Source: an uncultured Oscillospiraceae bacterium
GTDB lineage: Bacteria; Bacillota; Clostridia; Oscillospirales; Acutalibacteraceae
Direction: 5' to 3'
DNA: 11,679 nucleotides
Assembly: GCA_900549945.1 (NCBI GenBank)
Contig: URQJ01000045.1
Span: 1 to 11,679, forward strand
The notes under the pieces are model-generated. The model did no database searches and was not told the DNA's origin. It worked only from the letters and a program-made list of their open reading frames with translations. Position numbers and translations under genes: made by a program. This document shows, one piece after another, positions 6,751 through 11,679 of this stretch. Position 1 is the stretch's first letter. Each line of letters opens with the position of its first letter.

Positions 6751-7809
6751 GTGCCTGCAAAAACAATGAAAAAGATCGGCGTGGCGATCGCGGGCTGCGG
6801 GCAGATCACCCGCACGCGCCACGCGCCGGAATACAGCGCGAACCCGAACGCCGAGATCATCGGCTTTTACGACAGGGACCGCGCGCGTGCCGAGGAGCTC
6901 GCCGAGCAGTACGGCGGCACGGTATACGGCAGCTTTGAGGAAATGCTCGGCGACAAGCGCGTGGAGGCGGTGAGCATCTGCACGCCGAACTTCCTGCACA
7001 GCGCACATGCGATCGAAGCGCTCGAGGCGGGCAAGGACGTGCTCTGCGAAAAGCCGATGGCGGCCGCCGTGGAGGAGGCGCAGCGCATGATCGACGTACA
7101 GCGCCGCACCGGGCACATCCTGATGCTCGGGCACAACCAGCGGCTCGTGCGCACGCACATCCGCGCGAAGGAACTGCTGGAGGCCGGCGCGATCGGGGAG
7201 ATCCTCTCCGTGCAGACGAATTTCAAGCACAGCGGCCCGGAATCTTGGAGCGTGGAGCGCGGCGGCACGTGGTTCTTCTCGAAGAACAAGGCGGCCTTCG
7301 GCGTGCTCGGCGACCTCGGTTCGCACAAATTCGACCTCGTGCGCTACCTGCTCGGCGACGAGATTCAGAGCATTTTCGCGACGCTTCAGACGCTCGACAA
7401 GCGCGACGCGGACGGGAATCTGATCGATCTCGACGACAACGCGATCTGCGTCTTTAAGATGCGCGGCGGCATTCCGGGCACGATGATTGTGAGCTGGACG
7501 AACTACGGCGTGGAGGACAACAGCACCGTGATCTACGGCACAAAGGGCACGATGAAGATCTTTGCGAGCGAGCTCGACGACATCGTCGTCGATTTGAGCG
7601 ACGGCACAAGCGCGCGGCATCATGTCAGCCGGATGAGCACGAACGACAACCAGCTTTCCTCCGGCATCATCGACGCGTTCATCGAAACGATTCTCACGGG
7701 CGGCGAGCCGCCGGTGACCGGTCTGGACGGGCGCAACACGCTGGCCTGCTTGGAGGCGGCGAAGAAAGCCTCCGCGGCGGGCACTTGGGTTGAGGTCGAT
7801 CTGGGCTGA
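6751..7809 (+). CDS. Gfo/Idh/MocA-family NAD(P)-dependent oxidoreductase
   Basis: The protein has 352 residues, the usual family length. A Rossmann nucleotide-binding start (GVAIAGCGQI, glycines 15 and 17) is followed by the family motif E100-K101-P102 with the catalytic Lys. The C-terminal domain carries the GDLGSHKFD element with the catalytic-site His192. Members oxidise or reduce one carbon of sugars, inositols or glycosides. GTG 6751 is preferred because GAGG (6739-6742) lies eight bases upstream. It sits five bases after the VOC stop codon, which implies translational coupling; the alternatives are GTG 6742 and ATG 6766. An inositol 2-dehydrogenase or a glycoside 3-dehydrogenase role is possible. 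Confidence 0.92.
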   Translation: MPAKTMKKIGVAIAGCGQITRTRHAPEYSANPNAEIIGFYDRDRARAEELAEQYGGTVYGSFEEMLGDKRVEAVSICTPNFLHSAHAIEALEAGKDVLCEKPMAAAVEEAQRMIDVQRRTGHILMLGHNQRLVRTHIRAKELLEAGAIGEILSVQTNFKHSGPESWSVERGGTWFFSKNKAAFGVLGDLGSHKFDLVRYLLGDEIQSIFATLQTLDKRDADGNLIDLDDNAICVFKMRGGIPGTMIVSWTNYGVEDNSTVIYGTKGTMKIFASELDDIVVDLSDGTSARHHVSRMSTNDNQLSSGIIDAFIETILTGGEPPVTGLDGRNTLACLEAAKKASAAGTWVEVDLG

Positions 7810-7812
7810 ATC

Positions 7813-7847
7813 CAGCCGGCGCATATCCGCGTGGTATGCGCCGGCTG
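7813..7847 (+). terminator. Intrinsic terminator after the oxidoreductase gene
   Basis: CAGCCGGCGCAT and ATGCGCCGGCTG form a perfect 12-bp stem around an 11-base loop, starting three bases after the stop codon. CCTTTTC follows, a short T tract. It should end most transcripts of the main operon, leaving the isomerase gene to its own promoter or to read-through. Confidence 0.8.
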
Positions 7848-7863
7848 CCTTTTCACAAGGCTG

Positions 7864-7872
7864 TGCTATACT
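7864..7872 (+). promoter_or_regulatory. Candidate extended -10 promoter of the isomerase gene
   Basis: TGCTATACT is an extended -10 element (TGnTATACT) just after the terminator. No good -35 is visible, as extended -10 promoters allow. It would give a leader of about 105 nt. Confidence 0.45.
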
Positions 7873-7922
7873 GTTTATAGATGCCCGCGCGCGGAACGGC
7901 CGCCGGCGGAAGCGTCGGAAAA

Positions 7923-7957
7923 GCGGCGCTGTGCCGCACTTTCGGGTGCCGTGCGGC
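7923..7957 (+). promoter_or_regulatory. Two mutually exclusive hairpins in the isomerase leader
   Basis: GCGGC (7923-7927) can pair with GCCGC (7933-7937). The same GCCGCAC (7933-7939) can instead pair with GTGCGGC (7951-7957). The ribosome binding site AAGGAG (7969-7974) follows closely. Alternative pairing could tune translation, but GC-rich DNA yields such pairs by chance. Confidence 0.25.
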
Positions 7958-7984
7958 GGGGAAATTTTAAGGAGTTGTATAACT

Positions 7985-8818
7985 ATGCGTTTCGGAGGCT
8001 TTATCTTCAAGAAATGGAATACGCCGGAGGAGTGGGCGCAGGCCGCGCTCGAGGCCGGGTATTCGGCGGTTTACTTCCCGGTCGATCACACGGCCGACCA
8101 GAAGGTGATCGACGGTTACAAAAACGCGGCCGAGGCCGCCGACCTCGTGATCTGCGAGATCGGCGTGTGGAACAACGTGCTCGAGCGCGACGCGGCAAAG
8201 CGCGAGGCGGCGATCAGCCGGGCGATCCACCAGCTCGAGCTTGCAGATTACGTCGGCGCGAACTGCTGCGTTAACATCGCGGGCTCGTACAGCGACCAGT
8301 GGGACGGCCCGCACAAGGACAACCTGACCGAGAAAGCGTTCGACGAGATTGTTTTGACGACGCAGCAGATCATCGATGCGGTCAACCCGCGGCGCACGGC
8401 GTATTCGCTCGAGCCGATGCCGTGGATGTACCCCGACACCGCCGACTCTTACCTGCGGCTGATCGAGGCAATCGGCCGCAAGGGCTTTGCGGCGCATCTC
8501 GACCCGGTCAACGTGATTTGCAGCCCGCAGCTCTACTATCGAAACGGCGAGGTCATTCAGGAATGGTTCGACAAGCTCGGCACGCAGATCCGCAGCTGCC
8601 ACGCGAAGGACATCACGCTCGGCGGCAAGCTGACCGTGCACCTCGACGAGTGCCGCCCCGGTCTCGGCGCGCTTGACTACGAGACGTATCTGAAGTGCAT
8701 GTCGAAGCTCGACGACCGCGCGTGCATGATGCTCGAGCACATGACCGAGGAGATCGACTACATCGAGGCGACAAAGTACATCAAGGGGCTCGCGAAAAAG
8801 CTGGATATTGCGCTGTAA
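7985..8818 (+). CDS. TIM-barrel sugar isomerase/epimerase (xylose isomerase-like fold)
   Basis: The protein has 277 residues, the typical size for cytoplasmic IolI/tagatose-epimerase-like enzymes. The four metal ligands expected of this fold are visible in order at strand ends: E143 (YSLEPMPW), D173 (HLDPVN), H206 (CHAKD) and E251 (MLEHM). An active divalent-metal enzyme acting on a free or keto sugar is therefore likely. ATG 7985 has AAGGAG ten bases upstream; the longer open frame upstream runs through the leader and terminator. The gene follows the oxidoreductase gene but has its own probable promoter. The oxidoreductase-isomerase pairing recalls inositol catabolism (IolG/IolI) and 3-keto-glycoside deglycosylation systems; which one applies is not determined. 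Confidence 0.9.
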   Translation: MRFGGFIFKKWNTPEEWAQAALEAGYSAVYFPVDHTADQKVIDGYKNAAEAADLVICEIGVWNNVLERDAAKREAAISRAIHQLELADYVGANCCVNIAGSYSDQWDGPHKDNLTEKAFDEIVLTTQQIIDAVNPRRTAYSLEPMPWMYPDTADSYLRLIEAIGRKGFAAHLDPVNVICSPQLYYRNGEVIQEWFDKLGTQIRSCHAKDITLGGKLTVHLDECRPGLGALDYETYLKCMSKLDDRACMMLEHMTEEIDYIEATKYIKGLAKKLDIAL

Positions 8819-8848
8819 GGCGGCAAATTGTATAGAAGCAGGACGAAA

Positions 8849-8880
8849 AGGGACATCCCCGCCGGTTTGGGGATGTCCCT
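8849..8880. terminator. Bidirectional terminator between convergent genes
   Basis: AGGGACATCCCC and GGGGATGTCCCT form a perfect 12-bp stem with an 8-base loop. CTGTTTTG follows on the plus strand and TTTTCG on the minus strand. It can therefore end both the isomerase transcript and the leftward XRE-family transcript. Confidence 0.88.
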
Positions 8881-8927
8881 CTGTTTTGTCCGAAAGCGGC
8901 GGAAAGGCCGGAAGCTGCTGCGCGCCG

Positions 8928-9716
8928 CTACACGAACAGCGCAAACAGCGCGGCTGCCCAGCGCAGCCAGAACGGCGCGGTATCGGCGAGCAGGCGGAAC
9001 ACCTGCCTTCTTTCCTGCGGCGAAAGCGCGCCGAGCTTGCGAAAGATCTCGCCGCCGAGCGATTCCTCGGTGCCGATGGCGATCGGCCCGGAAGCACTGC
9101 TGCCGAGGGCTGCGAAACCGCCGGCTGCTGCGGTGCCGACTGCATAAAAGCCGCAGGCCGCGCCGCCGGCGGCAAACAGGCCGAGCGCAACCGCGCCGAA
9201 TGCGAGAATCCCGATCGCCACGCAGCCGATAGCGAGCAGACCGATGGCGTCCAAACCGAACGCAAGCAGGCCGACGGAGATGAGGCCTACGGAAACAAAG
9301 CCGATCGAGATCAGGCCGGCCGAGACGATGCCGCGCGCGATCAGCCCCACGGCGAAAAAGCCCTTTGCCACGCGGCCGGGGCCGATGTTCACGTGGTAGA
9401 GCGGCATACCAAAAAGCTGCCGGGCGCTTTTCCGCTCATAGCAGGGGTACGGCACGCTGACGGTGAAGTGCACGCCGTGCGGGGACGGTTCCGCCGCTTG
9501 CGGTGCGGCCGGCCCGCGCGGCGCATCGCGCAGCAGGTAATCGAGCGAGCAGTCGAACAGCGCACTCAGGCGGATCAGCTTCTCCGTTTCCGGATAGGCC
9601 GCGCCGGATTCCCACTTGCTCACGGACTGCCGCGAAACGCCGAGCAGCTCCGCAAGCTGCTCCTGCGTGTAATTCTGTTCCCGGCGCAGCGCCGAGAGCT
9701 TATCACCGAATGTCAT
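8928..9716 (-). CDS. XRE-family HTH protein with a glycine-every-five hydrophobic repeat domain
   Basis: The protein has 262 residues. Residues 3-64 are a Cro/C1-type helix-turn-helix (YTQEQLAELLGVSRQSVSKWESG, 16-38), so it should bind DNA. After a Pro/Ala-rich linker and a short segment near 80-115, residues 119-215 consist of 5-residue units G-hydrophobic-hydrophobic-A/S-hydrophobic. Glycine is strictly periodic for 17 positions (119-199), then shifts by one residue and continues to 215. The C-terminus is amphipathic and then hydrophobic (APFWLRWAAALFALFV). The ATG at 9716 has GAAGGA six bases upstream; the in-frame ATG at 9734 has none. The repeat could form a solenoid or associate with the membrane. 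It differs from the classic A(D/N)Lxx pentapeptide repeat. Its function is unknown. Confidence 0.88.
   Translation of the reverse strand: MTFGDKLSALRREQNYTQEQLAELLGVSRQSVSKWESGAAYPETEKLIRLSALFDCSLDYLLRDAPRGPAAPQAAEPSPHGVHFTVSVPYPCYERKSARQLFGMPLYHVNIGPGRVAKGFFAVGLIARGIVSAGLISIGFVSVGLISVGLLAFGLDAIGLLAIGCVAIGILAFGAVALGLFAAGGAACGFYAVGTAAAGGFAALGSSASGPIAIGTEESLGGEIFRKLGALSPQERRQVFRLLADTAPFWLRWAAALFALFV
9072..9362 (-). repeat. Coding tandem repeat: about 20 five-residue Gly units
   Basis: Fifteen-base units encode GLISI-, GLLAI- and GFVSV-like pentads. The glycine codon is kept in every unit while the other positions vary among hydrophobic residues and Ala/Ser. The DNA units have diverged, so this is an old protein-level repeat rather than a recent expansion. 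One extra glycine (residues 199/200) shifts the register near the C-terminal end. Confidence 0.85.
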
Positions 9717-9788
9717 TTTCAGTCCTTCTTTCATAAATCTTGGTTTTCATAGAACGCCGGTTTTTGCACCGGAATGGCAGGCCGGAGC

Positions 9789-9929
9789 TTATTGCTCTGC
9801 ACCGTACGCCAGTGCCAAGCCGCGCGTGCTTTCGGATGTTCGCGGCATATCCGCCCCCCAAAAATAGCCGCGCTCGTGCATCATTTCTCCCACCGATGCG
9901 GCGGCTGGAAAATCAGCGGCCGCGCTCAT
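9789..9929 (-). CDS. Possible small ORF, 46 residues (uncertain)
   Basis: An open frame starts at ATG 9929, overlaps the stop of the preceding small frame as ATGA, and ends 72 bases before the XRE gene start. The protein ends GLALAYGAEQ. There is no clear ribosome binding site of its own, so expression would depend on coupling. I recognise no family. In GC-rich DNA a frame this short can be chance; the ATGA overlap is the only positive sign. Confidence 0.22.
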   Translation of the reverse strand: MSAAADFPAAASVGEMMHERGYFWGADMPRTSESTRGLALAYGAEQ

Positions 9930-10093
9930 TGTAAATAGAAGTGCGTGGTTCGGCGCTCTGCGCCCGCCGCGGCCGGGATATACGCGCCGCCCTCGTATTC
10001 AAGGAGGATCACCGATCTCGCCCGCCGCGCTTTCCCGATGGCGTGGCGCCATGCCGACAGCAGACAGAATCCCTGAATCGGCGGCGCGCACAT
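9926..10093 (-). CDS. Possible small ORF, 55 residues (uncertain)
   Basis: ATG 10093 follows AAGGGCGG by a few bases, and a TGCTATACT extended -10 lies at plus 10126-10118, a plausible distance upstream. The product begins MCAPPIQGFC and ends TTHFYLQ; no domain or signal peptide is apparent. The stop overlaps the next small frame as ATGA, and both precede the XRE-repeat gene in the same direction. The arrangement is operon-like, but the size and lack of recognisable homology keep confidence low. The rest of 9735-10222 shows no other gene. Confidence 0.25.
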   Translation of the reverse strand: MCAPPIQGFCLLSAWRHAIGKARRARSVILLEYEGGAYIPAAAGAERRTTHFYLQ

Positions 10094-10117
10094 ATTCCGC
10101 CCTTATTCGGCTATTTC

Positions 10118-10126
10118 AGTATAGCA
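10118..10126 (-). promoter_or_regulatory. Candidate extended -10 promoter, leftward
   Basis: On the minus strand TGCTATACT is identical to the element at 7864-7872. No -35 match is visible 17 bases upstream. It would drive the two small frames and then the XRE-family gene, which has no better promoter of its own. Confidence 0.4.
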
Positions 10127-10128
10127 TA

Positions 10129-10160
10129 GAACGCAAAAAACGCCAGAATTTTGCGCGTTC
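10129..10160. repeat. Inverted repeat between divergent promoters
   Basis: GAACGCAAAA is matched by TTTTG-CG-CGTTC, ten pairs with a 2-base bulge, around a central AACGCCAGAA-like stretch. It lies just upstream of the leftward -10 and could be a regulator site. It has no T tract suited to termination. Confidence 0.35.
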
Positions 10161-10222
10161 AAAATGTAAACTTGCGGTTGCGCAGGTGTTTTTGGCAAAA
10201 TCGTGCTTTTTGAAACTTAAAG

Positions 10223-10251
10223 TTGACAAACGATATACTGTGTGGTACGAT
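10223..10251 (+). promoter_or_regulatory. Promoter of the padR-HAAS operon
   Basis: A perfect -35 TTGACA (10223-10228), a 17-base spacer and TACGAT (10246-10251) preceded by TG at 10243-10244 give an extended -10 promoter. The predicted start is near 10258, about 30 bases before the PadR gene. Confidence 0.7.
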
Positions 10252-10257
10252 GTATAT
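10233..10257. promoter_or_regulatory. Candidate PadR operator
   Basis: The half-sites ATATAC and GTATAT, separated by 13 bases, cover the spacer and -10 of the padR promoter. PadR-family repressors usually bind AT-rich palindromes overlapping their own promoter, so autoregulation is likely. Confidence 0.5.
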
Positions 10258-10286
10258 AATGAAGCGATAGAAAGGAGTGTGCGGCA

Positions 10287-10649
10287 ATGAAACTCGAGGA
10301 ATGGCGGTCGCAGATCAAGCGCGGCACGCTGGAATACTGCATTTTGCTGCTCGTGCAGCAGAAACCGCGGTACGGCTACGAGATCATGAGCGAGCTTGAA
10401 AAGCGGCCGGTCATCGCGGCGAAGGAGAGTACGATCTACCCGCTTTTGCGCCGCCTGCTCAAGGAGGAGTATCTCATGGCCTTCTGGCAGGATGCGCAGG
10501 AGGGACTGCCGCCGCGCAAGTATTACACGCTGACGGAGTACGGCGCCGCCTATCTGGAGACGGTGACCCGGGAATGGGAAAATCTGGTGGAAACGGTCGC
10601 GGCCCTGCGGCAGGGGCCGTGCATCGAAGAAAGGGAGAGCGCACAATGA
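10287..10649 (+). CDS. PadR-family transcriptional regulator
   Basis: This 120-residue winged-helix protein has the standard PadR size with a short C-terminal dimerisation helix. The signature parts are RGTLEYCILLL (12-22), YGYEI (29-33), the recognition region STIYPLLRRLLKEEYL (48-63) and the wing PPRKYYTLTEYG (75-86). The ATG has AAAGGAG nine bases upstream. Its stop overlaps the next start as ATGA, so the two products are coupled. Small PadR proteins paired with HAAS-domain membrane proteins typically act as local repressors of that membrane module, often in stress or envelope responses. The inducer is unknown. Confidence 0.93.
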   Translation: MKLEEWRSQIKRGTLEYCILLLVQQKPRYGYEIMSELEKRPVIAAKESTIYPLLRRLLKEEYLMAFWQDAQEGLPPRKYYTLTEYGAAYLETVTREWENLVETVAALRQGPCIEERESAQ

Positions 10650-11212
10650 AAAGGGAAAACAGTGTACAGGATTATTTGAGCCGGATCGACCGCCTGCTGC
10701 GGCCGCTGCCGGTCACGGAGCGGATGGACATCGTGCAGGAGATCCGCAGCACGATCGCCGAGATGCAGGCGGACGGCACGGCTGAGGCGGAAATCTGCGC
10801 GCGGCTCGGCGACCCGCATGCGCTCGCGCGGGAATACCTCGGCACCTGCGCGAGGAACCGCTCGCTGCCGCGCTTCACGCGGTTTCTCGCGGCTGCGGGC
10901 TTTTACAGCGTCGTTGGCTTTACGGGTATGGTCGTGCTGCCCACGCTTTCGGTGCTCGCCGCCGGCATGCTGATCAGCGCGGTGCTCGCGCCGGTTGCGG
11001 GCATCATAGATTTCGGCGGCTTTCTATTCGGCTTTGACGTGCCGTTCGTCATGATACAGTTCGGGGATTGGTCGGCGCCCGCGTGGCTCACGTTCCCCGT
11101 TTCACTGGTGCTCGGCGCGCTGTTTTTCGCGGCGGCCTACGGCCTGTGGCGCGCGCTGCGCTGGTATGTGCGCACGGTGTGCCGCGGAAAATCCGCGCTG
11201 CGGGAGATGTAA
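10646..11212 (+). CDS. HAAS-domain (DUF1700) membrane protein
   Basis: The protein has 188 residues. Residues 7-66 form the cytoplasmic helical HAAS domain, with DYLSRIDRLLRPLP, the acidic helix EIRSTIAEM and the closing motif LGDPHALAREY (54-64). Two hydrophobic segments follow at about 84-120, and a third near 149-172 ends in a basic tail. GGGAG lies nine bases before the ATG. HAAS proteins usually act as membrane partners of PadR regulators, and a DUF4097 surface protein often follows. Here a terminator follows directly, so the module has only two genes, or its third partner is encoded elsewhere. Confidence 0.88.
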   Translation: MKRENSVQDYLSRIDRLLRPLPVTERMDIVQEIRSTIAEMQADGTAEAEICARLGDPHALAREYLGTCARNRSLPRFTRFLAAAGFYSVVGFTGMVVLPTLSVLAAGMLISAVLAPVAGIIDFGGFLFGFDVPFVMIQFGDWSAPAWLTFPVSLVLGALFFAAAYGLWRALRWYVRTVCRGKSALREM

Positions 11213-11246
11213 GCGGGATAATCGGGGGCTTTCAGGCATAAAAATA

Positions 11247-11276
11247 GGCGGTGGGACAAATTCCCGCCGCCCTTTT
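11247..11276. terminator. Bidirectional terminator after the HAAS gene
   Basis: GGCGGTGGGA and TCCCGCCGCC form a 10-bp stem with one T-G wobble and a CAAAT loop (11247-11271). CTTTTGCTTTT follows on the plus strand and TATTTTTAT on the minus strand. It serves the padR-HAAS operon and the convergent hydrolase gene. Confidence 0.87.
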
Positions 11277-11280
11277 GCTT

Positions 11281-11679
11281 TTATAGGTTCGATTCGATCT
11301 GCGCGCGGATGTCCGCCGCGAGGTCCGGCACGGTACCGGCATCATAGCCGGCGAATTCAGCCGCCGTCATCACGTGCGCGCCCATGCGGGCCATGTCCTC
11401 GAGGTTTACGCGCTGAATCTCCTCCGTCTGCGAGGAGGTGCAGTCCGAGAGTACGACGACGTTGTAGTCGAGCGCGTTCGCGTCGTAGCACGTCGTGCGG
11501 ATGCAGTTCGGCGTGGTGGTGCCGGCAAGGATCACCGTGCGCACGCCGAGGCGGCGCAGGATGAGATCGAGCTCTGTCTGGAAAAAGGCGCTCCAGCGCG
11601 GCTTGATGATCGTGTAGTCGCCGGGCGCGGGGCGCAGGCTCTCGGGCTCCTCGGCGCCGAAGGAGCCGGGCGACATGCT
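11281..11679 (-). CDS. Isochorismatase-like cysteine hydrolase, C-terminal part
   Basis: The frame stays open to the window edge, so the N-terminus lies beyond base 11679; the Met at 11676 is internal by family comparison. The visible 132 residues include the catalytic Lys in IIKPRWSAFF, the DLILRRLG helix, and the nucleophile Cys in GTTTPNCIRTT with the preceding cis-peptide turn. SDCTSS and a C-terminal helical tail follow. The first catalytic Asp should be in the missing part. Family members hydrolyse amides or vinyl ethers (nicotinamidase, N-carbamoylsarcosine amidase, isochorismatase types); the substrate here cannot be assigned. Its stop shares a terminator with the convergent HAAS gene. 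Confidence 0.9.
   Translation of the reverse strand, partial: SMSPGSFGAEEPESLRPAPGDYTIIKPRWSAFFQTELDLILRRLGVRTVILAGTTTPNCIRTTCYDANALDYNVVVLSDCTSSQTEEIQRVNLEDMARMGAHVMTAAEFAGYDAGTVPDLAADIRAQIESNL

Noticed and set aside
7790..7984. Longer N-terminal extension of the TIM-barrel isomerase
   Set aside because: The extension would cover the preceding stop region, the terminator and the leader, whereas ATG 7985 has AAGGAG and fits the family length.
6667..8010. 447-codon minus-strand open frame across the oxidoreductase gene
   Set aside because: It is antisense to the Rossmann/EKP-motif enzyme, runs through a terminator, and has no ribosome binding site or motif.
7967..9265. 432-codon minus-strand open frame across the isomerase gene
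   Set aside because: It crosses a strong bidirectional terminator and overlaps two motif-supported genes; its composition is that of a shadow frame.
9072..9362. CRISPR-like or recent tandem DNA repeat
   Set aside because: The periodicity is 15 bases, in frame and only at protein level, with diverged codons and no spacers; it encodes a repeat domain.

Overview
The window looks like the end of a draft contig from a GC-rich member of the Firmicutes, probably an anaerobic gut-type Clostridia/Oscillospirales lineage. The reasons are strong GGAG-type ribosome binding sites, sigma-A promoters embedded in AT-rich intergenic DNA, a Gram-positive lipoprotein solute-binding protein with LplB/LplC-type permeases, and a PadR-HAAS pair. 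The lineage is an inference from gene content only. Bases 1-51 are not biological: they match the Illumina TruSeq universal (P5-side) adapter, so the true sequence begins at about base 52.

Region 1 (52-1629). The first codons of a leftward gene (52-85) are cut off by the adapter. Next come a terminator and a leftward LacI-family regulator (211-1251, TTG start), then a divergent control region of about 380 bp. Three near-identical 14-bp palindromes built on AACACGTGTTTA lie before the truncated gene (137-150), just downstream of the lacI promoter (1393-1406), and between the -35 and -10 of the rightward operon promoter (1550-1563). Together they look like a small local regulon with autoregulation.

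Region 2 (1630-8818) is a carbohydrate uptake and processing locus. It encodes a cytoplasmic PD40 beta-propeller protein, a lipoprotein solute-binding protein, two LplB/LplC-type permeases with no ATPase gene, a VOC-fold protein and a Gfo/Idh/MocA oxidoreductase. After a strong terminator (7813-7847), a TIM-barrel sugar isomerase/epimerase with all four metal ligands follows from its own probable promoter. The likely logic is import of an oligosaccharide or glycoside, NAD(P)-dependent oxidation of a sugar carbon, then isomerisation or cleavage of the keto-sugar. The VOC and propeller proteins have undefined but presumably substrate-specific roles.

Region 3 (8819-11279) is regulatory and membrane-associated. 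A leftward protein with an XRE DNA-binding domain carries a hydrophobic solenoid in which glycine falls at every fifth residue for about 80 residues. Two tiny overlapping open frames of uncertain status lie upstream of it. A rightward padR-HAAS (DUF1700) operon follows, with a promoter-overlapping palindrome.

Region 4 (11281-11679) is the C-terminal part of a leftward isochorismatase-like cysteine hydrolase, cut by the window edge. Convergent gene pairs are separated by bidirectional hairpin terminators at 8849-8880 and 11247-11271.
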